Position numbers and translations under genes: made by a program. A stretch of DNA of 64,000 nt, from assembly GCA_016165875.1 (NCBI GenBank), contig JABBOT010000004.1, forward strand, positions 10,020,889 to 10,084,888, given 5' to 3'. How positions within the stretch are numbered: the first letter of the stretch is position 1; each line of letters opens with the position of its first letter. The notes below the pieces were generated by a model. The model did no database searches. It worked only from the letters and a program-made list of their open reading frames with translations, and was not told the origin of the DNA. Below, one piece after another: positions 53,501-63,877 of this stretch. The DNA is from Acanthopleura granulata. Lineage: Eukaryota; Mollusca; Polyplacophora; Chitonida; Chitonidae.

Positions 53501-55264
53501 GCCCTGGCAGGCATTTATTGCTGTTCGCCAGACGAATGGTGTATTCTTAGGAGCATGTGCTGGAAGCATTATAAATGAGCAGTGGGTTGTCACAGCCGCC
53601 CATTGTGTCTTAAACAAGCGACCATCGGACGTCAGAGTTTACCTTGGGAAACATTTCAGAGACAATAATAGGGACGACAACTCGGTCAGAAAATTTGAGG
53701 TATTGTGTTATTTTTTGAATTAAATGAGTTTTGCGTGACACAGAGTTTGTTTTCAGTTTTTTAAAAATCTGCCAACCATTGTACATCTGTTTTAGAAGAA
53801 ATTCATTGTAGTCTGTTTCAACGGGTAATAAGCGCTAAGGATACATTTGTCTCTATTAAAGTGTGAAAATAAGCTATAAAATCCAAACGCAAATTGAAAA
53901 TGAGGCAAAGCACTGTTGTGACACTTGAACCTTATCATAGTTCAAACACAAAAATATCATAAAGATCTAAATTTTGCAGGTATCCAGTATCACAGTTCAT
54001 CCAAACTACAATGCAGTTATCCTGGACTTTGATATTGCCGTTTTAAAACTGTCTACCAAAGCATCATTCACATCTCGAATATCTCCAATTTGTTTACCAA
54101 GCTTTGATTCCGATGGTGAAAGGTTAGGCAATGCTTTGATAAGCCCCGGTTCAGTTCTAACCATCACCGGATGGGGACAGACGGAAAACAGAACAGTGTC
54201 GGAAATTCTCCGTGTTGCTCAAGTCAGAACAATCTCCAACACAGAATGCCATAATAAATACGTCAGAAGTGGTGAGTATTAAACCTGATGGATCGAATAT
54301 ATTTCAATTGAGTCTTCTTTTTTTGTGTTAATCGTTTCTGCTACGAAATGGTGCTTTTCCTAAGGTACGGATTAGTATATATACCATCCTTGATAAACCA
54401 GTAAGTATATACTTATATACTACATGTGGCAATCATCACTGTTTTATCAATTTCATATCTAGAAGCTACTGTAATATGTAATCAAAGAAGATTCATGATG
54501 CTTTCGAATTTTCCACAAGGTATTCCCATCCCGGTGACTGATAACATGTTTTGCGCTGGACAACCTGATGGACAGACAGACGCCTGCTATGGAGATTCTG
54601 GGGGACCTGCTATGGCCATTTCTGGCAGTGGTTAGTAACGATCACATCCAACACAAAATTCACATCACACTGATTTATTTATTTATTTGATTGGTGTTTT
54701 GAGCCATACGCCAAGAATATTTCACTTCTACGATAGCTTTATAGTGGGAGGAAAACTGGCAGACCCCGGTGGAACCAACGACGATCCGCAGGTTCACGTC
54801 ATTGTAAAACGTGTCTGAAACTACATGTATGCGTATCCCATTGCCTTTGTCATATATAAGACGACGTCTTGCTAATTCAACAATCATTTCAACTTTATAT
54901 ATACCTACTCTAAATTTGTTTCATACATGGAACGATTGTACTCACTCAACAATTTGCCATTATAAACTCTGCTCAACAATTTGCCTCCACAAACGGTTCA
55001 GTATTCTTCTGTGACATATTTGCACGACACTCTGATCGAAGTGTGATATAAAGAGGTCAGTGCCTTGTAACATTTGTGAGCGGTTAATGGGGATAGATAT
55101 ATATCTGATGACTTGTGCTTTGTTATATAGGTGACAATCGGAAGTGGTATCTTGTAGGCGTGGTAAGCTGGGGGAGTCCTATAGACTGCGCCGTTGTCAA
55201 TCATTATGGCGGATACACAAGGATTTCGAGAGTTTTGAAATTCATTGGCGACACAATACGATGA
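44557..55264 (+). CDS. FC3: divergent factor C-like protease with expanded CCP array (17 coding exons)
   Basis: About 882 aa. Exons: 44557-44584, 45033-45174, 45445-45605, 45927-46094, 46364-46531, 46723-46890, 47960-48121, 48547-48708, 49031-49205, 51506-51616, 52018-52121, 52309-52395, 52602-52808, 53431-53699, 53980-54271, 54520-54630, 55131-55264; 2649 nt, in frame throughout. Domains: signal peptide or anchor (1-40), N-terminal Cys-rich domain (40-110), five tandem CGQPP-type CCPs (111-386), three further CCPs (387-446, 447-516, 517-614 with a Gly-rich linker), and the trypsin domain (615-882) with TAAHC, DFDIAV, GDSGGP and Asp189 ([10 protein letters not shown]). Compared with FC1 and FC2 it has no EGF exon, no first two CCPs and no basic-Trp-basic LPS tripeptide. 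Opposite strand to its paralogues. The least certain points are the start codon (three in-frame ATGs, 44557, 44566 and 44578) and the exon 12 donor. Confidence 0.83.
45033..45174 (+). CDS. FC3 exon 2: signal region and start of N-domain
   Basis: A T-rich tract and AAAG precede the exon. Encodes [19 protein letters not shown], then [20 protein letters not shown] and TIKR. The CPCG..G and IKR ending match FC1 exon 2, but the 'GLDLGLC' core is not kept. Confidence 0.7.
45445..45605 (+). CDS. FC3 exon 3: Cys-rich module without LPS tripeptide
   Basis: Encodes [46 protein letters not shown]. The Cys spacing matches FC1 and FC2 exon 3, but HTNTEC stands where they have EKWRPLC and YRWKPYC. Confidence 0.85.
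45927..46094 (+). CDS. FC3 exon 4: CGQPP-type CCP, copy 1
   Basis: Encodes [43 protein letters not shown]. 168 nt, phase 1-1. Confidence 0.85.
46364..46531 (+). CDS. FC3 exon 5: CGQPP-type CCP, copy 2
   Basis: Encodes [42 protein letters not shown]. 168 nt, phase 1-1. Confidence 0.85.
46723..46890 (+). CDS. FC3 exon 6: CGQPP-type CCP, copy 3
   Basis: Encodes [43 protein letters not shown]. 168 nt, phase 1-1. Confidence 0.87.
47091..47306 (+). mobile_element. 5'-truncated SINE in FC3 intron 6
   Basis: aaggttcaagtctatgctgg, tgcggatggtcgtgg, acggcgtaaaacaccaat and an (AAAT)n tail. Confidence 0.82.
47561..47712 (-). mobile_element. SINE fragment in FC3 intron 6
   Basis: ggaggccagcattacacgg, aaacccacgatcatt, ggacctgaacttacagcgac; tail and head both missing. 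Confidence 0.68.
47960..48121 (+). CDS. FC3 exon 7: CGQPP-type CCP, copy 4
   Basis: Encodes [44 protein letters not shown]. 162 nt. Shares a 64-nt identical stretch with exon 8. Confidence 0.88.
48547..48708 (+). CDS. FC3 exon 8: CGQPP-type CCP, copy 5
   Basis: Encodes [44 protein letters not shown]. 162 nt. Two in-frame acceptors 6 nt apart (AG at 48539-48540 and 48545-48546) could add or drop two residues (Ala-Leu). Confidence 0.88.
49031..49205 (+). CDS. FC3 exon 9: CCP6
   Basis: Encodes [38 protein letters not shown]. Phase 1 in and 2 out, as in FC1 exon 8 and FC2 exon 9. Confidence 0.82.
49206..51505 (+). other. FC3 intron 9 (2.3 kb)
   Basis: AT-rich; no conserved exon or repeat recognised. 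Confidence 0.5.
51506..51616 (+). CDS. FC3 exon 10: end of CCP6 and start of CCP7
   Basis: Encodes [20 protein letters not shown] and VSIGQR. It follows a 2.3-kb intron. Equivalent to FC1 exon 9 and FC2 exon 10. Confidence 0.8.
52018..52121 (+). CDS. FC3 exon 11: second half of CCP7
   Basis: Encodes [32 protein letters not shown]. 104 nt, as in both paralogues. Confidence 0.85.
52309..52395 (+). CDS. FC3 exon 12: start of last CCP and Gly-rich linker
   Basis: Encodes [27 protein letters not shown]. The donor is uncertain: GTACTA at 52396 is chosen for length match with FC2, and GTAATG at 52378 is an in-frame alternative. The junction phase (1) differs from phase 2 in FC1 and FC2. Confidence 0.6.
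52602..52808 (+). CDS. FC3 exon 13: linker and CCP8
   Basis: Encodes [51 protein letters not shown]. Matches FC2 exon 13. Confidence 0.82.
53431..53699 (+). CDS. FC3 exon 14: trypsin domain, activation site and catalytic His
   Basis: Encodes [18 protein letters not shown] (inferred cleavage after Thr), [25 protein letters not shown]. Shorter than FC1 and FC2 by six codons in the loop after the catalytic His. Confidence 0.92.
53980..54271 (+). CDS. FC3 exon 15: trypsin domain, catalytic Asp
   Basis: Encodes [20 protein letters not shown] with the catalytic Asp, [20 protein letters not shown]. 292 nt. Confidence 0.92.
54520..54630 (+). CDS. FC3 exon 16: trypsin domain, catalytic Ser
   Basis: Encodes [37 protein letters not shown]. 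111 nt. Confidence 0.92.
54673..54797 (-). mobile_element. SINE fragment in the last FC3 intron
   Basis: (TTTA)n, gattggtgttttgagcca, atagtgggaggaaaactgg, gatccgcaggtt. Confidence 0.72.
55131..55264 (+). CDS. FC3 exon 17: C-terminal end of the trypsin domain
   Basis: Encodes [35 protein letters not shown] and TGA. Tyr225 with Gly226, unlike FC1 and FC2. Confidence 0.9.
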
Positions 55265-55539
55265 TGGACATTGGAGATAATCGCACATCAAAACATCATA
55301 CGCAGGAGTACTTTACTTTTTTTATATCCAGTTGCATGCATAAGAAAATTTTCACTGTTCACAAGATACCTCGGTTTACTTTTTTAACAATCAGTAAAAG
55401 AACTCTAAATAACATGTAGTTTTTTTCTGTTGAAATACTCATATTTACAGATACAACCGAAAGCTTTATGTATTATGATCTAAAGTAAACTCGGAATTTA
55501 ATTTTTATTTGGAGAGCATTTGTAGTTTCAAGCGTTAAT

Positions 55540-55545
55540 AATAAA
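55540..55545 (+). terminator. Candidate poly(A) signal of FC3
   Basis: AATAAA 276 nt after the FC3 stop codon, in an AT-rich 3' flank. No cleavage-site evidence is available. Confidence 0.4.
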
Positions 55546-56895
55546 GTCTGCCTTTCTGTTGAATTAATGATCTATGATTTATATATGTAACCCAGGTTCA
55601 GATGAACTCTATAGTTGATTTATACAATCATGTAATTTAAGGCGTATGTAGTATGCGAAGTCTAAGTGTTGGACAGTCACTTTTAAATCCTGAACACGTC
55701 TGACGAATTTCACGGTTCCCGGCAGGCTCGCTGTAAGGGCCCTATGGCATCAGATAAGTGAAAAGAAAAACGCAGTCCAAGTCAGAATCCCACTCCAGGT
55801 TTGATTTATTTTCCCAACGTTCGGTTACCTAAAAAAGCCAGGAGTAAAACATACTTTACTGCTCTCCGTTAATACATAAAATTTTGACTCATGCAAGATA
55901 AAGGGTTAACATAATTCTCAACATAATTGTCTTTGAGCAATCTCGCAATTTTTGTCGTTCGGGCATTTAAAACCAATATTAATCGTAAACTTTTAGTCCA
56001 CATTAATCACCATCATAAAACAGTGAACAAAGTCTGGGTACATGCACTTCTAACTTCGAAAGTTGCATTTACATTTACTACTGGGTGACTGCACAAAGGA
56101 CCATGAAATGAAACATATACATTCGCAACAATGTTTAAACACAACATAGCATAACGCAGCTTTCAACGGTATCGTGACAGTTTCTTTAAAATACATCTCA
56201 ATCAATGAACAGCCTGCTTGAGGGCGTAATTCTCAGTTATGTCTAATTTGAGATGACTTCAAATCTTCATACATGCATCCTATCTCTGGCTAGTGTCACA
56301 ACATTAAAATGTTTCCGCTTAATCTACGCAACAAACGTAATTTACACAGAATTTACACGTGGCATGCAGAACTCAATCTTTTAATGTACTGCTTAGTGAC
56401 GTGAAAGAGAACATCGTAGAGTATTTAGCTATCGGCTAAAAATTTAAGGGAAGTTAGTACAAAGTATATGCTACAGATGAAATACTCCTGAAACGAACAA
56501 ACCGTACATACATGTAATGTTAGACACTGATCAGCGGCATATCAACAGCATGTGAAACACTCCTTTCCTAAATTTTTAAGCTTCTTCCCTCAGAGAAAAT
56601 GTATTCGAAAACCTTACCGAAAAAAGCCACCAGTGAGCATCACTTTCATCACACGGCCAACCACACGATATTCACCGGGAAAGGTTCAGAAAGTTTGACA
56701 CGCCGTCTGACATCAACAACCTCCGGCAACCATGTACACAGACGTATGTCTAGCGAAAAGGGCTTATTTTACCTCCACCCTGAAGAGCGCTGTGTGTATA
56801 CTAATGAACTCACGTGGTATCGCTTTTCAGCTGGGCTGCATATATCAGTCCACAAATTTTAGAATTGCTGTCACGCCTATCTTGTACTGTGCACA
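55546..56895. other. Intergenic DNA between FC3 and the retrotransposon
   Basis: AT-rich; no coding exon recognised. Confidence 0.5.
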
Positions 56896-57117
56896 TGTAG
56901 AACTCTCCTGTGCCAGAGTCAGTTTTGATGACATTACATATCAGAAAATCGTCGAGGCGTATCTCTGGTTCCTGTTATCTAAATGGCGCTCAAAGTTGAC
57001 AACAACCAAACAACCATAGTTTATTTACCTCAGCATGGTTCGGCAGCAAAGGCGACTTGTTGCAGAACTTTGCGTGATTATCTAATCTGTTAAAGCCCCC
57101 CGGGATGAGGCAGCACA
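56896..57117 (+). repeat. 5' LTR of the BEL/Pao element
   Basis: 222 bp, begins TGTAG and ends GCACA. About 8 mismatches to 63656-63877 by eye (about 96% identity). No convincing primer-binding site was recognised just after it. Confidence 0.85.
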
Positions 57118-57461
57118 GTAAATAAACTCTGACCGACTGGTTGTTTCCACGTTACCACGGACACAAGAGACACCGCTACACGACCAGCCTATATAGGAAT
57201 AGATACAGGCACTGGACATCGTTCATCGCACGACACACCGAACAACGGTCAACGCCTGTTTCAGCGAACCCTTACAGCCGGTGCCACAGTGGACAAACCT
57301 CACAAAAACGGTAACCTGCGTAAAGGACCCTTGTGTGTAATACATATGTATAGCACACACGAAACATTAATTTTCTTGATTTTCATAAGCCAATAAGAGC
57401 ATTTATACATGCTATGCTTCGGTGAACTGTGTCCAGAAAAATCAAGAAAACATATCCCAGT

Positions 57462-58433
57462 ATGGATACCGATAATACAGACAACAGTGTTGCATCACCT
57501 TCCCAGGAAACATCAGCAAACACCATTATACGGCCAGACAAAACCATGAATAACCCTACATGCCATGAGTTGTCAGTTAAGCTAACAAAGGCTTGGGAAA
57601 CCGTTCAAGAACATTTAGATCAATGTGAAAACTGTGCAAATGAGTTAATAGCACTACGTAAAGCTGAGAGAACATTATCTCAATCTTATGCCTCTTATCG
57701 GTCAACCTCAGCTCAATATATCGCTCTACTCCACGCGATAGACACTCAAGAAAATACTGACCAGATAGAATTTCGTGTTTCTCTAAATATCGCGAACTCC
57801 GAAGTAGTAAACAAAGCCATGTCAGATGTCAACGAGCGTATTGAGCGCGTATTGGAGACATTGTCAAACAGATCAAGAGGCTCACGCTCTCACCATAGTA
57901 GGTCGTCAGCGGTGTCTTTAATTGCCAAGACGCATGCCAGGGCCAAGGCAGCAAAGGCTAGGACAACCTTTAGTTTACAAGAAGCTGACCTTCGTAAGCG
58001 CCACGCGCAGATTAACGAACAGCAACAGATAGCCGCAGCCCGGTCTGCACGCGAAGAGGCCAATTTGGAAGTTGATTTGGAAGTTTTACAACAGCGAAAA
58101 GATGTGGCGGCAGCGGAAGCGGAACTCAGAGCAGTACAAGAAAGTGAAGTCAACATACCGTCACATCACGAGCCAATAAACCTCTTGCTACCATCTGAAG
58201 ACCCAGTACAGCGAACACTGCGCTATGTTGAGAAACACTCAATCGAAAATTCACATGAATGTTCCTTCGTCGGTAGGAACACTCGCAATGCACAAACTCT
58301 CTCTGGTGATCCAGTCATATCGCAAACACTGATTGCGCAACCTGATGTTTCAAATTGTTATACAGATACCTCTCCTAGAGCCGGGAAAATCCTGGAGAGT
58401 ACGAATGTCGACTCACAACGTCACACGTTCTGA
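57462..58433 (+). pseudogene. BEL/Pao gag-like N-terminal region
   Basis: Open frame of 323 aa from the first ATG. An early Cys motif (CENCANE), a Ser-rich stretch, then an Ala/Lys/Glu-rich predicted coiled coil (about residues 150-235, starting AKTHARAKAAKARTTFSLQE) as often found at the N-terminus of BEL polyproteins. It ends at a TGA and is not in frame with what follows. Confidence 0.7.
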
Positions 58434-58512
58434 TCTCGACCCGAGAGCCCCAAGTTACCTACCTGGTTTCGTGAGGCACAATAGTTGACACAATCAGGCT
58501 AACGAGAACACA

Positions 58513-59486
58513 ATGGCTAATGACTTCACAACGTTCTTACTCAGACGGGATCTACTTCTGACAAGACTCTATCAGTTTAATGATAAGCCAGAATCTTACG
58601 CGATGTGGAAGTTGAGCTTTCAGAACGTTATGCAGGAATTACAAGTCAACGCCCGTGAAGAGCTAGACCTGTTAATTAAATCGCTCGGACCGGAATCCAC
58701 GAAACACGCCCTTAGTCTCCGAGCATCCAATGCCAGAGATCCAGCAATGGGACGACAAAGGGTCGTCCAGAGATTGTTGAAGGGGCGTTGAGGTCAAAGC
58801 TTTCACATTTTCCAAAGCTGACGAACAGGGATGCTCCGAAATTGTACGAAATGTGCGATGTCCTTTCAGAGATTTCATCCATCAAGGAAGACTCTATGTA
58901 CAAGGCATCGCTGTCCTACTTCGACAGCTCGACTGGGATAATTCCAATCGTGAGGAAGCTTCCGTATGGTATGCAGGAAAAGTGGACAACACATGCTTCG
59001 AACTTCAAAAAACAAAATGGAGTTACATTCCCACCGTTCAGTTGTTTTGTGGACTTTATCAAGGAGCTCGCGAAAACGAAGAACAACCCAAGTTTTCGTT
59101 ACGAGCAATCATCCCCCACCTCCGTTAAAAATAGACAATCAGTTCAACCACATGAGAAAAGTGTACTGACAAGAAAAACAGAAATCGTGAAATCGGAAGA
59201 TCCCCTAAAGGTTCTAAATCCGAGTGTTCATTTCCCCATTCACAAGACCAAGCACCCACTTAACAAGTGTAGGACGTATAAGCAGAAGCCCATAGAAGAA
59301 GGCAACAAACTCATAAAGGATTTTGGCATCTGTTTTAGATGCTGTGCAACAACCGAACACATGTCTCGTGAATGCAAGGCCGTCATCGAATGTTCCGAGT
59401 GTGGAAGCTCCAAACACCCTTCTACATTACACAGAAATCCAGAGTCTTCTGGGAAAACCGCAACAGTTCCTTCTTCCAGAATATAA
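58513..59486 (+). pseudogene. BEL/Pao gag core and zinc knuckles (frame-broken)
   Basis: First part encodes FNDKPESYAMWKLSFQ, EELDLLIKSLGPES and stops at 58791. The continuation in another frame (58788-59486) encodes RSKLSHFPKLTNRDAPKLYE, then CFRCCATTEHMSREC and CSECGSSKHPSTLH knuckles. The frame break lies at about 58785. Confidence 0.85.
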
Positions 59487-59559
59487 TGGTGGGGAGAAAG
59501 TCTGTCTAGCAGGCGCAAATTCACCCTCACCCTCCTTACCAAATGTTACCTCTCAATGC

Positions 59560-60074
59560 ACGGAGATTTGTGGAGGAGAAAAAGACAAAGGAAAATCATG
59601 TGGGAAAACCATACGTCAAAGTATATCCACAGGGAAACCAACAGATTGCACAAATCATCTACGCTATTCTCAAAGTAATGCGTCGTTAGCCCGCTCTGAT
59701 TTCTTCAACCTTTTACCTCGACTACGAGCGCAATCCCATACATATTATCTTCATGTTCTGGACTTGTGCAAATGATCGGCAGGAAGGCCACGAACTTTAT
59801 GGTAGAAGCCCTGGATGGGAGCACCGTTGTTCAGATTCCGACACTGATCGAGTGCAATCAGATTCCAAACATGAGACAAGAAAACCCCACACCGGAAGTT
59901 GCGCTCCACCACCCACAGTATTGCTGTACAGTATTGCTCGACATATCCCTGCCATAAATGACAACGCAGAAATCCTCCTCCTTATCGGGAGAGATGTTGT
60001 CGAAGCTCACCATGTTCTTGACCAACGCATCGGACCAAGAGGAACCCCATATGCCCAAAAATTACCCTTGGGGT
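59560..60074 (+). pseudogene. BEL/Pao aspartic protease relic
   Basis: Pieces in three frames: IIYAIL and SQSNASLARSDFFNLL around 59655-59710, ALDGST...PTLIECNQIPN and ENPTPEVALHHP, then EILLLIGRDVVEAHHV and GPRGTPYAQKLPLG. The catalytic Asp expected before the QSN block is not present; the join shows a small deletion with a frame change. A TGA lies after PLG. Confidence 0.8.
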
Positions 60075-60121
60075 GAGTAATAATAGGAGAGGCATGTTTA
60101 GGGAAGGTAGACCCACCGGAT

Positions 60122-61309
60122 GTGGTGAATGTAAATAAAACCCACCTCCTGGAAAATGGACGTCGCTCAGTCGTCCGCCCATGTCCAAACAGATTTGACT
60201 TGAAGCAAACTTTCAGACTTTCTGGGGGCCCGAGGATTCTTTCTGAAGATGATTACATCGACTCATCACTCTTTGAAATCACAAAAAACGATAACAAAAC
60301 AGGAATGTCTATGGAAGACAAGCCTTTCATAGAAATGCTGGACAAACGAGTCTACAGAGAGAAAGGAGGGAATTGGACTGCTCCGCTCCCTTTAAAAGAC
60401 CCTAGACCTCGGTTACCAAACAACTGCCAACAGGCTGTAAAACGAGCAAAGAATCCCCACAACAGCCTGCGAAAGGATCCCTTAAAGTGCGAACACTTCG
60501 TCAAGTTTATGCAAGGCATACTTGACCAAAACCATGCAGAACTAGCGCCGCCGTTGAAAGACCAAGAAGAATGTTGGTATTTTCCGCTTTTCGGGGTTCA
60601 TCACCCTAAGAAACCAGGCCAGCTACGTGGTGTATTTGATTCTTCTGCCCAGTATGAAGGATTGTCTTTGAATAATGTTTTGCTGTGCGGACCAGACCTT
60701 ACCAACAGCCTTTTAGGCATACTTCTGCGCTTTCGACTGGAACCTATTGCAATTACAGGGGATATCAAACAGATGTTTCATCGTTTTCTGGTGAGGCCGG
60801 ACCACAGAAACTTCTTAAGGCTTTTCTGGTACGAAGAGAACAACCCCGACAAAAACCTCGTCGAATACAGAATGAGAGTACACGTATTCGGCAACTGTGC
60901 CTCACCCGCAGTGGCAACATACGGTATTCGTAGAGCTGCAGAAGAAGCAGAGCCCGTTTATGGATCTGACGTCAAGGAATTCGTTAATAAGGACTTATAC
61001 GTGGACGATGCGCTCAAGTCACTTCCTTCGCCCAGTGATGCCATCGACCTGATGAAACGGACTCAAGAGGCTCTCATGCATGCTGGCAATCTACGTCTCC
61101 ATAAAATTGCTTCCAATAGCGTAGAGGTAATGGAGGCCTTTCCGACAGAGGACCGAGCCAAAGATTTGAAAGATCTGGATCATGGATCAGATACCTTACC
61201 CCTTCAGAGAAGCTTAGGGCCTTATTGGGATCTCAAGTCCGACACATTCAGATTCCAGGTAAGCCCTGAGGCAAACCATACACCAAGAGAGGGATTTTGT
61301 CTACGATAA
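60122..61309 (+). pseudogene. BEL/Pao reverse transcriptase domain
   Basis: Longest intact piece (395 aa). Encodes VNVNKTHLLENGR, then WYFPLFGVHHPKKPGQLRGV, AITGDIKQMFHRF (with the first catalytic Asp), FGNCASPAVA, and YVDD at 60998-61009. The catalytic Asps look intact. The reading frame is lost near 61275 by a short insertion. Confidence 0.9.
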
Positions 61310-62085
61310 AAAGCCTCTATGACCCCTTAGGTTTTGTATCGCCAATCCTTATTCGCTTGAGAATCCTCCTCAGAGAATTCATAGCGCAGAAGATGACATG
61401 GGACGAACCAACCTGTCCAGAGTTACAGAGGGAATGGGACAACTGGAAATTATCTCTCTCACTTCTTAATAATTTCCAGATACCAAGATCATATGTTGGA
61501 CTCTCTTTGAAGCACATGAATAACGTCGATCGAACTCCATATTTTCTCAGATGCGTCTGAAAAGGCGATTGCGGCAGTGGCTTATCTCAGAGCTATAGAC
61601 AACTATGGTAACACCCGCACTGGCTTTGTCTTAGGAAAGACAAAAGTCGCCCCTAAGCATGAGCACACGGTTCCCAGACTAGAATTGTGCACCGCGGTTT
61701 TAGCAGTGGATATTACAGAGACAATCTGTGATCATCTCAACCTGCCCTTGTCAATAGTCCATTTCTACATCGATAGCCGTATTGTTCTGGGCTACATCTG
61801 TAATCAAACCCGTCGCTTTTACGTTTACGTGAGCAACCGGATTGCACGCATCCGAAAGTCAACTGACCCAAGTCAGTGAAAGTATGTTTCTTCACAACGT
61901 AACCCTGCAGACCAAGCAACTCGATCTATCCCGCCCTCAGATCTTGAAACAAGTACCTGGTTAACTTGCCCTTTCCAGCTGGATCAAGAGGACAGGGCAG
62001 AGTCTTATCCTCTGGAAGATCCCGACATCGACAAAGAACTAAGGCCCCAAATTGTGATACTGGACACAAACGTTCAGACAAAGTA
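61297..62085 (+). pseudogene. BEL/Pao RT connection and RNase H-like region (broken)
   Basis: STIKSLYDPLGFVSPILIR, WDEPTCPELQREWDNW; frame change near 61550; then EKAIAAVAYLRA, HEHTVPRLELCTAVLAV and IDSRIVLGYI; in-frame TGA at 61877 before KYVSSQRNPADQATR; further stop near 62085. Confidence 0.85.
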
Positions 62086-62128
62086 GGGACCTCATGGATT
62101 CGAACGATTTTCTTCGTGGAAGAGACTC

Positions 62129-63551
62129 GTGAACGCAATCGTAAACCTGAGGAAACTTACTATCTCTCGACATAAGGACACGAAACAGTTGGTAGATGTT
62201 GATTTATATGTCAGTGCAGAGAAATTCATCATCAGACAGGTCCAGGAAGAGGTCTACGCTTCAGAAATTAAAGCACTCAAGGACGGCAAACCCTTGCCTA
62301 CGAACAGTTCTCTGCTTCCACTCTGCTCTCCTTGATGACACAGGCGTGTTTTGCGTTGTTGGCAGGCTTAACCGCTCTAAATTGGCAACAGAAGAAAAGC
62401 CTCGGCATCACATTGCAACGTTAATCGTGAGGCATTATCACCAGAGTGTACAGCACCAGGGACGTCACTTAACAGTGGGCGCTGTGAGGTCAGGGGGATT
62501 GTGGATTGTCGGAGGTAAACGGCTTATAGGTACAATCCTTCGTCGGTGCGTCATCTGTCGAAAACTTAGGGGGAAGGTGGCATGTCAGCAGATGGCCGAC
62601 CTACCTTCAGATCGACTTACAGCAGGTCCACCATTCAACTTCGTAGGAGTTGAAACATTCGGACCATGGCCTGTTATCTCAAGACGTACAAGAGGCGGTC
62701 AAGCAAGTAGTAAAAGATTGGCGATCCTGTCACCTGTCTCGTTTCACCTGCCATGCACATAGAAGTCATTGAGGATATCACCTCCTCATCCTTTATCAAC
62801 AGCCTTCGACGTTTCATTGCCGTCAGAGGAAAGGTGAAAGAGTTCCGATCGGGCAGAGGGACAAATTTTATTGGAAGTCTAGACAGTGTTGAAATCGATT
62901 CGACTAAAATCGAGAATCCGGAAATCAAACGCTTTTTGTACAACAAGGGCACGAAGTGGACATTCAATCCTCCACACTGCTCACACATGGGTGGAGTGTG
63001 GGAGCGGATGATCGGGGTAACGAGGCGTATTCTAGACTCCATGTTATTACAAGCTAACACCAGGAGCCTCACACACGAAGTATTGTCTACCTTTTTGGCT
63101 GAAGTCTCGGCAATCGTGAATGCTCGACCTCTAGTGCCGGTTTCGACTAACCCTAACGAACTCACTAATTTGTCTCCAGCGATACTCCTCACACAAAAGA
63201 TGAACCAGGAAGCTGAGCTTGCAGAACATTTGGACATAAAAGACACCTACCGTGCCCAGTGGAAGCACGTGCAGGTCTTGGCAGAGACCTTCCGGGAATC
63301 TTGGAGGGAGGAATACCTTCAAGCACTACAACCACGGCGCAAATGGCAGACCTAATGTGAAAGTTGGAGATGTTGTGCTCATGACAGATAAGGACACGTG
63401 CAGAAATGACTGGCCAATTGGAATAGTTACCAAAGCCTTTCAGAGCGCGGACGGCAAAGTTAGGAAAGTGGAGATTCGTGTGACGAGAAATGGATCCATT
63501 ACCACGTATCCTAGACCCATTTCTGAAATTGTGCCGCTTCTCTCCGAGTGA
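62129..63551 (+). pseudogene. BEL/Pao integrase and C-terminal domain (broken)
   Basis: A start in one frame (62129), then HHIATLIVRHYH and CVICRKLRG (HHCC zinc site), GVETFGPW, and after a frame change near 62740 HIEVIED, FRSGRGTNFIG, HMGGVWERMIG. In place of the usual D-D-E core this copy reads E, G and E. After a further frame change near 63345 it continues NVKVGDVVLMTDKD and DWPIGIVTKAF. Confidence 0.87.
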
Positions 63552-63655
63552 TGATATTGATTTATGACCATATTTCTTCCAATCAGCTACTCTAGATCAG
63601 TGATCCATTGGATGACCCATGTTTGTGTTTAAATAATATCATAATCTGTAGGACA

Positions 63656-63877
63656 TGTAGGACTCTCCTGTGCCAGAGTCAGTTTTGGTGACATTACATA
63701 TCAGAAAATCGTCGAAGCGTATCTCTGGTTCCTGTTATCTAAATGGCGCTCAAAGTTGACAACAACCAAACAACCACAGTTTATTTACCTCAGCATGGTT
63801 CGGCAATAAAGGCGACTTGTTGCAGAACTTTGCGTGCTTATCTAATCTGTTAAAGCCCTCCGGGATGAGGCAGCACA
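63656..63877 (+). repeat. 3' LTR of the BEL/Pao element
   Basis: Second 222-bp copy, TGTAG to GCACA. No matching short direct repeat immediately outside both LTRs. Confidence 0.85.

Larger units (their letters stand above)
56896..63877 (+). mobile_element. Decayed BEL/Pao-type LTR retrotransposon
   Basis: About 7.0 kb: 5' LTR, gag-like region with coiled coil, the WK.SF...EEL.LL..LGPES block typical of BEL elements and CCHC/CCHH knuckles, aspartic protease relic, RT with YVDD, RNase H-like block, integrase, and a C-terminal KVGDVVL.D....DWP.G domain, then the 3' LTR. The order PR-RT-RH-IN and the LIECN.IPN.R and GP.G.PYAQ blocks identify BEL/Pao rather than Gypsy or Copia. The reading frame is broken at a dozen or so places, so it cannot be autonomous. 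It lies 1.6 kb downstream of FC3, same strand. Confidence 0.92.

Noticed and set aside
57429..57461. GTG start for the gag-like frame
   Set aside because: The first ATG is at 57462; a GTG start is not expected in an animal retrotransposon.
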